A DNA stretch of 64,000 bases from Geomonas ferrireducens (GTDB lineage Bacteria > Desulfobacterota > Desulfuromonadia > Geobacterales > Geobacteraceae). The stretch is taken from contig NZ_SSYA01000002.1 in NCBI RefSeq assembly GCF_004917065.1, forward strand, positions 1,279,897 through 1,343,896. Direction: 5' to 3'. Shown here piece by piece: positions 16,669-25,845 of the stretch (its first letter is position 1; every line of letters begins with the position of its first letter). A program made the translations under genes and the position numbers. The notes under the pieces are model-generated. The model did no database searches and was not told the origin of the DNA. It saw only the letters and a list, made by a program, of their open reading frames with translations.

Positions 16669-16697
16669 TTGCCAGTTCCTAACATACCGGCTATAGA
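16669..16697 (+). promoter_or_regulatory. Candidate sigma-70 promoter for the lone receiver gene
   Basis: TTGCCA (16669-16674), a 17-bp spacer and TATAGA (16692-16697) lie 53 bp upstream of the ATG at 16750, in the divergent gap with ybaK. Confidence 0.65.
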
Positions 16698-16749
16698 TTA
16701 ATAGCACGTCTGCGCCATCTTAACAACGGGCTAACCAGGGTAACTTACT

Positions 16750-17157
16750 ATGGGAAATGAAACGCGAGCGGCCAAAGTATTAGTCATGGACGACGACGAA
16801 ATGGTGAGATTCGTCGCGGGCGAAACTCTCAAACGTTACGGTTTCGAAGTCGAGTTCGCGAATGACGGAGCGCAGGCCGTGGAACTGTACCGCGAACGGC
16901 ACCAGTCAGGGGACGCCTTCGCAGCCGTCATCCTGGACCTCAATATTCCCGGTGGCATGGGTGGGCAGGAGGCGATGAAACTCCTGCTGGATATCGACCC
17001 GGACGCCAAGGGATACGTCTCAAGCGGCCGCACCGATGATCCGGTGATGATGAATTACCAGACCTTCGGCTTCAGCGGCACCATCGAAAAGCCCTACTTC
17101 TACCTGAACAAGCAACTCATGGAAGAGTTCAGCAAGAGCCTGCGCGGCGCCGAGTAA
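16750..17157 (+). CDS. Single-domain response regulator
   Basis: A 135-residue receiver with no output domain. The acidic pair is in VLVMDDDEM, the phospho-acceptor in VILDLNIPGGMGG and the conserved lysine in IEKPYF. The switch Thr/Ser position reads SSGRTDD. Receivers of this kind that fuse to or partner with PAS hybrid kinases often act as phosphorelay intermediates; no kinase is next to it, so its partner is unknown. A good promoter is just upstream. The next gene starts 3 bp after its stop, so the two are probably co-transcribed. Confidence 0.88.
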   Translation: MGNETRAAKVLVMDDDEMVRFVAGETLKRYGFEVEFANDGAQAVELYRERHQSGDAFAAVILDLNIPGGMGGQEAMKLLLDIDPDAKGYVSSGRTDDPVMMNYQTFGFSGTIEKPYFYLNKQLMEEFSKSLRGAE

Positions 17158-17160
17158 TAG

Positions 17161-17673
17161 ATGTCCGGACTTGCGAACTACCGTGCCCTGGTCGCGCGCG
17201 TGGACGAGTTGTGCGACCGCACCTTCTCCGCCCTTGGCGACCACATCGCCTGTCGTGCCGGATGCGACGCCTGCTGCCGCCATCTCTCCATCTTCGCCGT
17301 CGAGGCCGCAGCACTCAGAGAGGCGCTCCGTGAACTTCCCCCGGAGAAAGCCGCGCTGATCCGCTCGAAGGCAGCGCACTCGGACGAGAGCTCCCCCTGC
17401 CCGCTACTCCACGACGGTCTCTGCCTTCTCTATCATGCACGCCCGATCATCTGCCGCACCCACGGTCTGCCGCTTCTGCTCGAACGCGAAGGCGAGAGGT
17501 CGGTCGACTTCTGTCCAGAAAACTTCCAGGGGCTTCCCAGCATCCCGGGGAGTGCGGTCATCGACCTGGAACGGCTGAACACCATGCTCGCCACGGTCAA
17601 CGCTCTATTTTTACAGGAACATCCGGGCCCGGAACGGCTCACCCTTGCCGAAGCGCTGACTATCCCCGATTGA
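17161..17673 (+). CDS. YkgJ family cysteine cluster protein
   Basis: A 170-residue protein with the CxxxCxxCC signature: CRAGCDACCRH near residue 31. More cysteines follow in SPCPLL, DGLCLLY and IICRTHG, as in the zinc- or iron-binding YkgJ family (PF03692). The biochemical function of the family is not established. The ATG lies 3 bp after the receiver stop codon, suggesting an operon. A second family member is present at about 50186. Confidence 0.85.
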   Translation: MSGLANYRALVARVDELCDRTFSALGDHIACRAGCDACCRHLSIFAVEAAALREALRELPPEKAALIRSKAAHSDESSPCPLLHDGLCLLYHARPIICRTHGLPLLLEREGERSVDFCPENFQGLPSIPGSAVIDLERLNTMLATVNALFLQEHPGPERLTLAEALTIPD

Positions 17674-17771
17674 CTTTTCACCAAAGTTAGGCATATATGG
17701 CCGGGACGAAGATGCGCCGCGCGCGTTGCCGCGCATATATCATTTGTGCTGTAAAAGGAGAGGCAACAGGA

Positions 17772-18029
17772 ATGAAGGTAAGCTACAAGACTTCCGGGAG
17801 CTGCGCTTCCCGCATAGACATAGAGATCGAAGACGGCGTCATCGTCTCGACCCGCTTCGTGGACGGATGCGCCGGCAACACCCAGGCGGTGGCCGCACTC
17901 GTTCGCGGCATGGCGGTGACCGAGGCCATCGAGCGCCTCAAGGGGATCGCCTGCCAGGGCGATACATCCTGTCCGGATCAACTCGCCCGGGCACTGGAGC
18001 AGGCACAATGCAGCACCATCCCTTCCTAA
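17772..18029 (+). CDS. TSCPD domain protein
   Basis: An 85-residue protein with the motif GDTSCPDQLARAL, the hallmark of the TSCPD domain, also found at the C terminus of some ribonucleotide reductases. Conserved GCAGNTQAVAALVRGM lies in the middle, and cysteines in SGSCASRI, GCAG, IACQG and TSCPD suggest metal binding. Standalone members (TIGR03905-like) have no established role. Start: ATG at 17772 follows AAGGAGAGGCAACAGGA. A longer frame from 17697 adds non-conserved residues. Confidence 0.8.
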   Translation: MKVSYKTSGSCASRIDIEIEDGVIVSTRFVDGCAGNTQAVAALVRGMAVTEAIERLKGIACQGDTSCPDQLARALEQAQCSTIPS

Positions 18030-18040
18030 ACGGGGGTCCT

Positions 18041-18271
18041 ATGGAAATCTTCGGCGGATTCATGATGATGATGAGCATCATCGGCTTCTTCCTGGTCGTG
18101 ATCTGGTTCATCCTCCCCTTCGTGATCTTCAACATCAAGGGACGGGTGGACCGCGCCGTCGCCATGCTCGAAGATATGGACCGGCGCCTGAAATCGATCG
18201 AGCAGTCCGTCAGGGAGACCCGCGAGGTGACCATCGAGAAGGAAGAGGATTCGATCAACCGGCAACTGTAG
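18041..18271 (+). CDS. Small single-span membrane protein
   Basis: A 76-residue protein not recognised as a named family. The N-terminal half is one very hydrophobic segment with a methionine run (about residues 7-31: FMMMMSIIGFFLVVIWFILP). The C-terminal half is a charged helix (about 35-70) with heptad-like spacing that could form a coiled coil in the cytoplasm. GGGGGT precedes the ATG at 18041, 11 bp after the TSCPD gene stop, so the two are probably co-transcribed. A role as a small membrane adaptor is only a guess. Confidence 0.65.
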   Translation: MEIFGGFMMMMSIIGFFLVVIWFILPFVIFNIKGRVDRAVAMLEDMDRRLKSIEQSVRETREVTIEKEEDSINRQL

Positions 18272-18302
18272 CAGCTAAGGGACCGACACCTCCGCTTCCC
18301 AC

Positions 18303-18360
18303 GTCCCCCCATCCCAACCCTCCCCCTCCGGGGCTTCGCCCGAAGGTGGGGGAGGGAGCA
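18303..18360. repeat. Interspersed palindromic repeat, family B (copy 3)
   Basis: CCCCCCATCCCAACCCTCCC with GGCTTCGCCCGAAGG in the centre and TGGGGGAGGGAGCA at the end forms a long hairpin. It sits in the 289-bp gap before fabI; the rest of the gap holds the fabI promoter. Confidence 0.6.
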
Positions 18361-18463
18361 TAGCGGCTTCGGCAGTAACTCCTCACCGCCCATTGCCCGC
18401 ACCAGGCGTGCCGCGACCGGCTCAACGCTCCACTTCCGCCTCCTTAAGAAACAGTCATATCGC

Positions 18464-18492
18464 TTGCCAACCCCCGCTTTTTTCATTATTAT
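18464..18492 (+). promoter_or_regulatory. Candidate sigma-70 promoter for fabI
   Basis: TTGCCA (18464-18469), a 17-bp spacer and TATTAT (18487-18492). This leaves a leader of about 60 nt before the fabI ATG at 18561. Confidence 0.7.
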
Positions 18493-18560
18493 GGGCCGCT
18501 ATACGTTCGCCCGCAGAGTAGAGAAGTCTAATCTGCTGCGCGATTTTGCAAGGAGATTCC

Positions 18561-19331
18561 ATGGGTTTACTGGAAGGGAAAAAGGCGCTCATCTTCGGGG
18601 TCGCCAATGACAAGAGCATCGCCTGGGCCACGGCGGAGGCGATGCACCGCGAGGGAGCCGAGATAGCCCTCGCCTACGCGGGCGAGGCGGTCGCCAAGAG
18701 GGTGATGCCGCTCGCGGAAAAATTGGACTGCAAACTGGTTCTTCCCTGCGACGTGCGCAGCGACGAGGAACTTTCCCGGCTGTTCGGCGAGATCCGCGAG
18801 GCATGGGGAGGGCTCGACATCCTGGTCCACTCCGTCGCCTTCGCAAACAAAGAGGAACTGAAAGGCTCCTTCCTTAACACCACCCGCGAGGGCTTCCAAA
18901 CCGCACTCGACATCAGCACCTACTCGCTGATCGCCATGGCGCGCGAAGCGGCTCCGCTCATGCAGGGGCGCGACGGCAGCATCGTCGCCATGACCTACTA
19001 CGGCGCGCAGAAGGTTTTCCCGAGCTACAACGTCATGGGGGTCGCCAAAGCGGCCCTCGAGGCTACGGTGCGCTACCTCGCCGAGGCGATGGGCCCGGAC
19101 GGCACCAGGGTGAACGGGGTCTCCGCCGGTCCCCTGAGGACGCTCGCCTCCGCCGGCATCGGCGGTTTCGGCCAAATCGCCGGTCACGTGGCGGACAAGG
19201 CGCCGCTTAGGCGCAACATCTCCCAGGAGGAGGTCGGCAACTCCGTCCTCTACCTCGCCAGCCCGCTCGCAAGCGGGGTCACCGGCGAGATCCATTTCGT
19301 CGACTGCGGCTACAACATCATCGGAATGTAG
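18561..19331 (+). CDS. fabI: Enoyl-[acyl-carrier-protein] reductase (NADH)
   Basis: A 256-residue short-chain dehydrogenase of the FabI type. FGVANDKSIAWATAEA is the dinucleotide-binding start typical of FabI. The catalytic pair is Y-x6-K within YYGAQKVFPSYNVMGVAKAALE (in pieces), and NGVSAGPLRTLASAGI matches the substrate-binding loop. It performs the last reduction of each fatty-acid elongation cycle. ATG at 18561 has AAGGAGATTCC. The hflX frame begins right after the stop codon. If the protein at 8379 is really FabMG-like, the genome would carry two enoyl reductases. Confidence 0.95.
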   Translation: MGLLEGKKALIFGVANDKSIAWATAEAMHREGAEIALAYAGEAVAKRVMPLAEKLDCKLVLPCDVRSDEELSRLFGEIREAWGGLDILVHSVAFANKEELKGSFLNTTREGFQTALDISTYSLIAMAREAAPLMQGRDGSIVAMTYYGAQKVFPSYNVMGVAKAALEATVRYLAEAMGPDGTRVNGVSAGPLRTLASAGIGGFGQIAGHVADKAPLRRNISQEEVGNSVLYLASPLASGVTGEIHFVDCGYNIIGM

Positions 19332-19332
19332 C

Positions 19333-19346
19333 GGAGGCGCGCCATC
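19333..19346 (+). promoter_or_regulatory. Ribosome binding site that points to an ATC start for hflX
   Basis: GGAGG at 19333-19337 is followed after 6 bp by ATC (19344-19346), in frame with hflX. No ATG, GTG or TTG occurs in that frame between the fabI stop (19329-19331) and the GTG at 19437. Confidence 0.55.
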
Positions 19347-21047
19347 AAAGGACTGCACGGTAATCTGACAGGACTAAAAGCAAGCCAGGTTAAGAGGCTG
19401 GAGAGGCTGTACCGCCGCCGGGTCAAGCCAGGCGAGGTGATCTCGTTGGAGCTTGCCCGCGAGCTTTCCGACATCTCGCTGGAAATCCGGCGTCAATTGG
19501 GCGTCCTCATCAGCCGTATCGGCGAGGTCGCCTACGTAGTGATCGGGGACGAGCGGGGCATCATGATCCCGGCCCTCGACGAGTACCCGCTCGGCAGGAG
19601 GCTTCTGCGCGGGGTGCGCCTCGTGCACACGCACCTAAAGGGTGAGACGCTCACCGACGACGACCTCACCGACCTCTCGCTTTTACGCCTGGACCTGATC
19701 GCCGCGCTGCAGCTCACCCAGAACGCGGACCGCTTCTCCATCCAGACCGCGGCGCTCACCCCGCCCAACGGCGGCACCCTCCCCTACCATGTCGAGGCCT
19801 CGGTCCCCTTCCAGAAGTTCGACCTCGAATTCCGCAGCTTCGTGGAGACCCTCGAACAGACCATGGAGCGCGGCCTCAAGGAAGGGAAGGTGGTGGGGAC
19901 CGGCGAGGAGCGCGGCATCCTCATCTCGGTCACCCAGCGCCCGCTCGAGGAGGCGGTCGATTCCGTAGAGGAGCTGAAGGAGCTCGCCCGCACCGCCGGG
20001 GTCGGCGTCCTCGACACCGTCATCCAGCGTCCCAAGGAGTTCAACCCGCGCTACCTCTTAGGCGAGGGGAAGATCCGCGAGGTGGTGATCAAGGCGCTGC
20101 AGTTCGGCGCGACCATGCTCGTCTTCGACCAGGAGCTCTCCCCCACCCAGGTACGTTCCATCTCGGAGCTCACCGAACTGAAAGTCATCGACCGCAGCCA
20201 GCTCATCCTCGACATCTTCGCCCGGCGCGCCACAACGCAGGACGGCAAGGTCCAGGTGGAACTCGCCCAGTTAAAGTACCTCATGCCGCGCCTCTCCGGG
20301 CGCGGCGTGCAGATGTCGCGGCTCATGGGGGGGATCGGCGGGCGCGGCCCCGGCGAGACCAAGCTGGAGATCGACCGCCGCCGCATCCGCGACCGGATAG
20401 CGCACCTCGAGCGCGAGCTGAAGGAGCTCTCGAACGGGCGCTACCAGCGGCGCCAGAAGCGGGTGAAAGCCGGGATCCCCATCATCTCCATCGTGGGGTA
20501 CACGAACGCGGGCAAGTCTACCCTGCTGAACACGATGACCAAGAGCGAGGTATTCACCGAGGACCTCCTCTTCGCCACCCTAGACACCTCCTCGCGACGC
20601 CTGCGCTTCCCTATGGACCGCGAGGTGATCATCACCGACACGGTCGGCTTCATAAGAAGCCTCCCGAAGTCGCTCATGGGGGCCTTCAAGGCGACCCTGG
20701 AGGAGTTGAAGGACGCGGATCTTCTCATCCATCTCGTGGACTGCTCCAACCCGCGCATGGAGGAGCAGATCAACCAGGTGAACACCATCCTGGCCGAGCT
20801 GGAGTTGAGCCAGAAGCCGATGCTGCTCGTCTTCAACAAGATGGACCTCCTCCCCGAGCTGAAGAAGGGAGATCCCCTCGCCTTCATGAAGGTGCGGCAG
20901 CTAACGCGCAAGTACGGCGCTATCACCATAAGCGCCGCGGACCGCAAGAGCCTCGAGCCGCTCATGAAGGAGTTGCAGCACCGTTTCTGGCATGACGTCG
21001 AGGACTACCAGGCGCCCGGGCAGCACGACGAGGAGACCGAGGAGTAG
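19344..21047 (+). CDS. hflX: GTPase HflX (probable non-AUG start)
   Basis: A ribosome-associated GTPase of about 567 residues. The HflX domain is marked by GRGPGETKLEIDRRRIRDRI; the G domain by G1 GYTNAGKST (about residue 385), G3 DTVGF and G4 NKMD. HflX splits stalled or stress-damaged ribosomes. Start choice: the first normal start codon is GTG at 19437, but it cuts into family-like sequence and has no good ribosome binding site of its own. Coding sequence clearly extends upstream (GNLTGLKASQVKRLERLYRR). The best placed codon is ATC at 19344, 6 bp after GGAGG; CTG at 19353 is the alternative. It follows fabI directly and is probably co-transcribed. Confidence 0.85.
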   Translation: MKGLHGNLTGLKASQVKRLERLYRRRVKPGEVISLELARELSDISLEIRRQLGVLISRIGEVAYVVIGDERGIMIPALDEYPLGRRLLRGVRLVHTHLKGETLTDDDLTDLSLLRLDLIAALQLTQNADRFSIQTAALTPPNGGTLPYHVEASVPFQKFDLEFRSFVETLEQTMERGLKEGKVVGTGEERGILISVTQRPLEEAVDSVEELKELARTAGVGVLDTVIQRPKEFNPRYLLGEGKIREVVIKALQFGATMLVFDQELSPTQVRSISELTELKVIDRSQLILDIFARRATTQDGKVQVELAQLKYLMPRLSGRGVQMSRLMGGIGGRGPGETKLEIDRRRIRDRIAHLERELKELSNGRYQRRQKRVKAGIPIISIVGYTNAGKSTLLNTMTKSEVFTEDLLFATLDTSSRRLRFPMDREVIITDTVGFIRSLPKSLMGAFKATLEELKDADLLIHLVDCSNPRMEEQINQVNTILAELELSQKPMLLVFNKMDLLPELKKGDPLAFMKVRQLTRKYGAITISAADRKSLEPLMKELQHRFWHDVEDYQAPGQHDEETEE

Positions 21048-21092
21048 CCCCAAGCGCAGCGTCGCAAATTCCGAAGGAGAACCGCTCTTTAT

Positions 21093-21710
21093 ATGGACCA
21101 GCAAGCGATCATCTACGCCCTCGACCTCCTGGGGACCGTCGCCTTCGCCGCCTCCGGCGCACTTGCCGGCGTGCGCCGCGGCATGGACCTCCTGGGCGTC
21201 ATCGTCTTAGGCATCGTCACCGCCACCGGTGGCGGCGTCATCCGCGACGTGCTGTTGAACGACACTCCCCCCTTCTGCTTCAAAAACGAGCTCTATCTCT
21301 ACCTCGCCGTCGCCGCCTCGGTGATCGTTTTCATGACCCCCACAAGCTTCGAGAAGATGAACCGCGCCATGCTCCTTCTGGACGCACTCGGTCTCGGCAC
21401 CTTCCTCGTCATCGGCACCTCCAAGGCGCTCCATTTCAACCTGGGGCTCATGGGGGCGATCATCATGGGGGTCATGACCGCAACCTGCGGGGGGCTCGTG
21501 CGCGACACCCTGAGCAACGAGATCCCGCTCATCCTACAGCGCGAGATCTATGCTTCGGCCTGCGTGGTGGGCGGCGCCCTCTTCTATTTCCTGCACCACA
21601 CCGCAGTCCCCACCCCTATCAACCTGACCGTCTCCGCCCTCACCGTGATCGCCATCAGGGTCACCGCCATCGTCAAGGGGTGGCAGTTGCCGCGCGGACA
21701 GGCGTTCTAG
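21093..21710 (+). CDS. TRIC family (UPF0126) cation channel-like membrane protein
   Basis: A 205-residue integral membrane protein with about seven hydrophobic segments. It contains the two-fold internal repeat of the UPF0126/YicG family: LGIVTATGGGVIRDVLL (about residues 38-54) and MGVMTATCGGLVRDTLS (about 125-141), each with the glycine-rich kink. Prokaryotic relatives form trimeric potassium-conducting channels structurally like TRIC; older annotation as a glycine transporter domain is less supported. It sits 45 bp after hflX with GAAGGAGAA upstream of its ATG, and the Nudix gene follows within 3 bp. Confidence 0.88.
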   Translation: MDQQAIIYALDLLGTVAFAASGALAGVRRGMDLLGVIVLGIVTATGGGVIRDVLLNDTPPFCFKNELYLYLAVAASVIVFMTPTSFEKMNRAMLLLDALGLGTFLVIGTSKALHFNLGLMGAIIMGVMTATCGGLVRDTLSNEIPLILQREIYASACVVGGALFYFLHHTAVPTPINLTVSALTVIAIRVTAIVKGWQLPRGQAF

Positions 21711-21713
21711 CCG

Positions 21714-22169
21714 GTGGCGAAGCGAAGCGCCGGACTGATCATGTACCGATTCCGCGAAGGAAAAGCGGAAGTGCTGCTCGTCCACCCCGGCGGCCCCTTC
21801 TGGGCGAAAAAGGACGCCGGCGCCTGGTGCATCCCCAAAGGTGAGTACCCGGAAGGAGAAGACCCTCTCGAGGCGGCGCGACGTGAATTCCTCGAGGAAA
21901 CCGGGCTCGAGGCGACCGGCCCCTTTCTTGAACTTGCCGAGATCAGGCAGGCGGGGGGAAAGCTGGTGCAGGCATGGGCTTTCACCGGCGACTGCGATCC
22001 GGAACTCATCGTCAGCAACACCTTCACCATGGAGTGGCCGCCCCGCTCCGGAAAAGAAGCCACCTTCCCGGAAGTCGACCGCGCCGCGTGGTTCGATTTC
22101 GCCGCCGCAAGAGAGAAGATCCTCCCCAGCCAGCTCCCTCTGATCGACCAGCTCGCCACCCTCATCTGA
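21714..22169 (+). CDS. Nudix hydrolase
   Basis: A 151-residue Nudix protein. The Nudix box runs through GEYPEGEDPLEAARREFLEE and TGL, matching GX5EX7REUXEEXGU. The N terminus (KRSAGLIMYRFREG) and VHPGGPFWAKKDAGAW are typical of the NUDIX group annotated as dinucleoside polyphosphate or nucleotide hydrolases; the exact substrate is not evident. The start is GTG, 3 bp after the channel gene stop, so the pair is likely translated from one message. The ribosome binding site is weak. Confidence 0.88.
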   Translation: MAKRSAGLIMYRFREGKAEVLLVHPGGPFWAKKDAGAWCIPKGEYPEGEDPLEAARREFLEETGLEATGPFLELAEIRQAGGKLVQAWAFTGDCDPELIVSNTFTMEWPPRSGKEATFPEVDRAAWFDFAAAREKILPSQLPLIDQLATLI

Positions 22170-22413
22170 CCCCATTTCTGTTCAAGTCCTGCAGTCGCTC
22201 TCATAAAACAAGAACCTTCTGAGATAAAACCGAACATCTTCATCGCTTGCACATTTTTCCTTACTTATTTTGTCGTATACACTTAAGCCGCCGACAATAC
22301 TGACGATAGGTTATACAGCTCGTCACTTAAAGAGTTTCCTTTGCCAAAGCTCACCCGGTCGGGTTTTATACCTGACAGCGCAAATACACGAAAAAGTAAA
22401 ACAGGAGAAAGGT

Positions 22414-24594
22414 ATGAAGATCCAGGACATGAAGATCGGTGTACGACTGAGCGTCGGTTTTGGCATTATCCTTCTGCTGCTCCTTGCCATCGGTGCCATC
22501 AGCGTCTTCGGGATGCTCAGAATGGACCGCGGCATGGAGACCATCGTGAAGAGGGACTATGCCAAGATCAAGCTGGCCAACGAGGCCTCTAAGAACGTAA
22601 CCGCCATCGTCTCAAGCATCCAGAGCATGGTCCTGGCTTCGGACCAGGACTCGCGGCGCGAGGAAAACAAGAAGATCGAGGTGACGCGGCAACAATACAA
22701 GACCGCCATGGACCAGCTCGAGAAGCTGGAGCAGACCGACCAGGGAAAGGCGCTGATCGCTAAGGCGAAACAGTCCCTCGACAACGCGCGCAAGGCGAAC
22801 AACCAGGCCATCGACCTCGCCATGGCTGGGGACAGCTCCCGCGCGGCTGCCGTCTTCGACAAGGAGGGGGCACCTCTTTGCGCGGCGATCCAGACCGCCT
22901 TCGACGGACTTGTAAAATACCAGGAACAGGGAATAGACGATCGCTACCTGGCGGCGGTAAAGGTCTCCTCCAACGCTCGCACCTTCGCCGTTTCGCTCGC
23001 CTTCCTCGCCATCGCAATCGGCAGCGTGATCGCCTTCTGCATCACCCGCAGCATAAGCCGCCCGATAAGCGCCCTGTCGGCCTGCGCCGACCGCCTTGCA
23101 CTCGGTGACGTCGAGGTGGTAATCGATACCGAGGGCAAAGACGAGATCGCTACCCTGGCGCGCTCCTTTAGGAACATGGCGGACAACATAAAAGAGGCGT
23201 CCATGGCCGCCGAGCGGGTGGCGCACGGCGACCTCACCGTCCAGGTCAGCCAGAAGTCGGAGCACGACCTGATGGGCAAGAACCTCTCCGTCATGATCGC
23301 CACCATCGGAAGGATGAGCGGGGCGATGAACGAGCTGATCCAGTCGATACGCGAAGGAAAACTCGCGGCGCGCGGCGACGCGGATCAGTTCCAGGGGGCA
23401 TGGGGGGAGCTGATCGCGGGGCAGAACCGGCTCATAGAGGCGTTCGTCCAGCCGATCGACGTCACCTCCCGTAACCTCGAGCGCATCTCCAAGGGGGATA
23501 TCCCAGAGAAGATCACCGAGACCTACTACGGCGACTTCAACGACATCAAGAACAGCCTGAACCTCCTGATCGACGCGAACAACGACGCCACCAGGCTCGC
23601 CCGCGAGATCGCCGACGGCAACCTTCTCCTCGAGGTGAAGCAGCGTTCGGAGAACGACGGACTGATGCAGGCGCTTTCCAACATGGTGCAGAGCCTGACC
23701 CGGGTGGTGCGCGACGTGAAACATGCCGCCGACAACGTGACCACCGGCAGCCAGGAGTTGAGCGCCACCTCGGAGCAGATGTCGCAGGGGGCAAGCGAGC
23801 AGGCGGCGAGCGCCGAGGAGGCGAGCGCCTCGATGGAGCAGATGACCTCGAACATCCGCCAGAACGCCGACAACTCGATGCAGACCGAGAAGATAGCGGT
23901 GAAATCTGCGGGCGACGCGAGCGAAAGCGGCAAGGCGGTGGCGAGAACGGTGGCGGCCATGAAGGAGATCGCTTCGAAGACATCGATCATAGAGGAGATC
24001 GCGCGTCAGACGAACCTGCTCGCGCTGAACGCGGCCATCGAGGCGGCGCGCGCCGGCGAACACGGCAAGGGTTTCGCGGTGGTGGCAAGCGAGGTGAGAA
24101 AGCTCGCGGAGCGAAGCCAAAAGGCGGCCGGGGAGATCGGCGATCTGTCGCTCACCTCGGTGGAGGTGGCCGAACACGCCGGGAACCTGTTGCAGGCGCT
24201 CGTTCCCGACATCCACAGGACCGCGGAACTGGTACAGGAGATCTCGGCTGCGTGCAAGGAGCAGGACTCCGGAGCGGAGCAGATCAACCGCGCCATACAG
24301 CAACTGGACCAGGTAATCCAGCAAAACGCCGGCGCCTCCGAGGAGATGGCGTCGACGGCGGAAGAACTCGCCTCCCAGGCGGAACAGCTGCAGACTACCA
24401 TCGCCTTCTTCAATGTGGGAGCAGGTGGAGAACAGCAGGTCAGGAGGCCGGCGGCCGCGAAGCAGCAGGCGTTGCGGAAGGAGAACACCCAGAAACTCAC
24501 GCACGCAGGCGTCCAGGTGCGGGAGTACCCGGGGGTAAGCCTCGACATGGCGGCCAACGAGAGTCTGCTGCAGGCGGGCTTCGAGAGATACTAG
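22414..24594 (+). CDS. Methyl-accepting chemotaxis protein with extended HAMP-like region
   Basis: A 726-residue transmembrane chemoreceptor. TM1 is about residues 12-33 and TM2 about 190-212, bracketing a periplasmic helical domain of four-helix-bundle type. A canonical HAMP follows ([20 protein letters not shown]), then further HAMP-like blocks with repeated [11 protein letters not shown] and [11 protein letters not shown] elements before the signalling domain. The hairpin tip reads [20 protein letters not shown], and [18 protein letters not shown] follows. It should signal to CheA/CheW. ATG at 22414 has AGGAGAAAGGT; the upstream frame to 22270 is rejected. No che genes are in the window. 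A terminator follows. Confidence 0.92.
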   Translation: MKIQDMKIGVRLSVGFGIILLLLLAIGAISVFGMLRMDRGMETIVKRDYAKIKLANEASKNVTAIVSSIQSMVLASDQDSRREENKKIEVTRQQYKTAMDQLEKLEQTDQGKALIAKAKQSLDNARKANNQAIDLAMAGDSSRAAAVFDKEGAPLCAAIQTAFDGLVKYQEQGIDDRYLAAVKVSSNARTFAVSLAFLAIAIGSVIAFCITRSISRPISALSACADRLALGDVEVVIDTEGKDEIATLARSFRNMADNIKEASMAAERVAHGDLTVQVSQKSEHDLMGKNLSVMIATIGRMSGAMNELIQSIREGKLAARGDADQFQGAWGELIAGQNRLIEAFVQPIDVTSRNLERISKGDIPEKITETYYGDFNDIKNSLNLLIDANNDATRLAREIADGNLLLEVKQRSENDGLMQALSNMVQSLTRVVRDVKHAADNVTTGSQELSATSEQMSQGASEQAASAEEASASMEQMTSNIRQNADNSMQTEKIAVKSAGDASESGKAVARTVAAMKEIASKTSIIEEIARQTNLLALNAAIEAARAGEHGKGFAVVASEVRKLAERSQKAAGEIGDLSLTSVEVAEHAGNLLQALVPDIHRTAELVQEISAACKEQDSGAEQINRAIQQLDQVIQQNAGASEEMASTAEELASQAEQLQTTIAFFNVGAGGEQQVRRPAAAKQQALRKENTQKLTHAGVQVREYPGVSLDMAANESLLQAGFERY

Positions 24595-24631
24595 GGTAGC
24601 GTCTGCGAGAGATCATCGCCAGATGAGAACA

Positions 24632-24663
24632 AAGAAAAGGCGGCCGCGAGGCCGCCTTTTCTT
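24632..24663. terminator. Bidirectional terminator between MCP and rtcA
   Basis: AAGAAAAGGCGGCC pairs with GGCCGCCTTTTCTT around a GCGA loop. It lies between the convergent MCP and rtcA genes and has A and T runs on both sides, so it can serve both strands. Confidence 0.88.
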
Positions 24664-24665
24664 GT

Positions 24666-25718
24666 TCAATCGTTCGGAACGGTCGGAGTGATAGTCACCG
24701 TCCCGGGCTCCCCCTCGCGGCCGTCGACGCTGCTTGAAAGCTCCAGGAAAAGTCCGGCGACGCTCAGGTTGGTGGTGAGGTGCCGGGTGATGCGCGAGGT
24801 GCGGAAAACCGACCTGCCGCGGGCACGGGCTAGGTAGATGACGAGTTGATCGGCCAGATGCGGGTCGATAGGCGCCCCGTTTTCGTGGTGTGCCAGAAAC
24901 TCCAGCGCGGCCTCGCTCCCCACCTGTTCAGCCGGTTTGCCCCGCTCGCCGAGCGCGGTGAAACCGGCGGTGCCACGCTCGTACTCCCCCTTGATGAAGA
25001 GGAAGGTCCCTTGGCCAAACACCTGCGGTTCGATCACCTCGATGGCCATGGGAATGCCCCTCTCCACCTTCCCGCGCATGACCAAAAGCGCAGACTGAAG
25101 CTGCCGCTCCGCGATGCTCCTGGGAAGGTTTCCGACCGCGGAGACGATGCGGATGCCGGTGAGTTTTCCCCTTTCCATCGCGGTCATGGGAGCCGGTACC
25201 GTCTCCGGCTCGATGGCGCAGCCGATCCGCCCTCCCCCTTTTGGATAAAAGCCGAAGGAGCGGGAAAGAGGCTCGCCCTGCACGCCGAGCGTCTCGATGC
25301 ATGGCCAGAATATCTCCGAGAAATAGTGCCAGGAGGGGCTGAATGGGACGTGAGTGCCGCCGGTCACCATGACGCGGCTTGTCTTTCGTGCCGAGGCAAG
25401 CGGCGGGATCAAGGTCTGCAACACCAGGGTAGCCGCTCCTGCCGTCCCGATGTCGAAGCTGTATTCGCCCGGCGCGATGCCGTCGGGAAGGAAGCTGAGT
25501 TCGGGAGAGCCTAGGCGGTCACCGGCTACGTTGGCCGAGGCGATGCGCGCCGCCGCCTGTACCGCCATCAGGTGCTGGCGCATGAGGCCGGACTTCTCGC
25601 GGTTCTTCCTGACGTTGAAGATGCGAAAACCCTGGCCGGTGAGACAGGCAAGGCTCAGCGCGCTCCTGAGCACCTGCCCTCCCCCTTCGCCCATACTCCC
25701 GTCGATCTCGATCATCAC
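24666..25718 (-). CDS. rtcA: RNA 3'-terminal phosphate cyclase
   Basis: A 350-residue RtcA. The N terminus IEIDGSMGEGGGQVLRSALS and the loop GTHVPFSPSW are family hallmarks. The nucleotidylated histidine is expected within RITRHLTTNLSV near the C terminus. It converts RNA 3' phosphate to a 2',3'-cyclic phosphate using ATP. In many bacteria it is paired with rtcB and the sigma-54 activator RtcR; neither is adjacent here. Two methionines open the protein; either ATG could be used. Upstream is a family A repeat, separating it from the phosphofructokinase gene. Confidence 0.93.
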   Translation of the reverse strand: MMIEIDGSMGEGGGQVLRSALSLACLTGQGFRIFNVRKNREKSGLMRQHLMAVQAAARIASANVAGDRLGSPELSFLPDGIAPGEYSFDIGTAGAATLVLQTLIPPLASARKTSRVMVTGGTHVPFSPSWHYFSEIFWPCIETLGVQGEPLSRSFGFYPKGGGRIGCAIEPETVPAPMTAMERGKLTGIRIVSAVGNLPRSIAERQLQSALLVMRGKVERGIPMAIEVIEPQVFGQGTFLFIKGEYERGTAGFTALGERGKPAEQVGSEAALEFLAHHENGAPIDPHLADQLVIYLARARGRSVFRTSRITRHLTTNLSVAGLFLELSSSVDGREGEPGTVTITPTVPND

Positions 25719-25744
25719 GCACCCTTTTCAGTAAAGGTTCAAAA

Positions 25745-25786
25745 AGCAAATCCCCCCTGTCCCCCCTTCGCAAAGGGGGAACGTTT
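25745..25786. repeat. Interspersed repeat, family A
   Basis: GCAAATCCCCCCTGTCCCCC followed by CTTCGCAAAGGGGGAACGTT, the sharpest copy of the family, lies in the 127-bp gap between rtcA and the phosphofructokinase gene. Confidence 0.65.
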
Positions 25787-25845
25787 GGCCGGCTCACTGC
25801 TTCGAGGCAACACTCACGCGCTTCACCGGCATTTCCCAAAGCCCC

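Noticed and set aside
22283-22309. Possible sigma-28 promoter upstream of the MCP at 22414 (GACGATAG or GCCGACAA boxes)
   Set aside because: The -10-like boxes have no TAAAG-type -35 at the correct 11-bp spacing.
22612-24504. A 630-codon minus-strand frame opposite the MCP
   Set aside because: Low-complexity Arg/Leu/Gly/His composition, complement of a clear MCP coding sequence.
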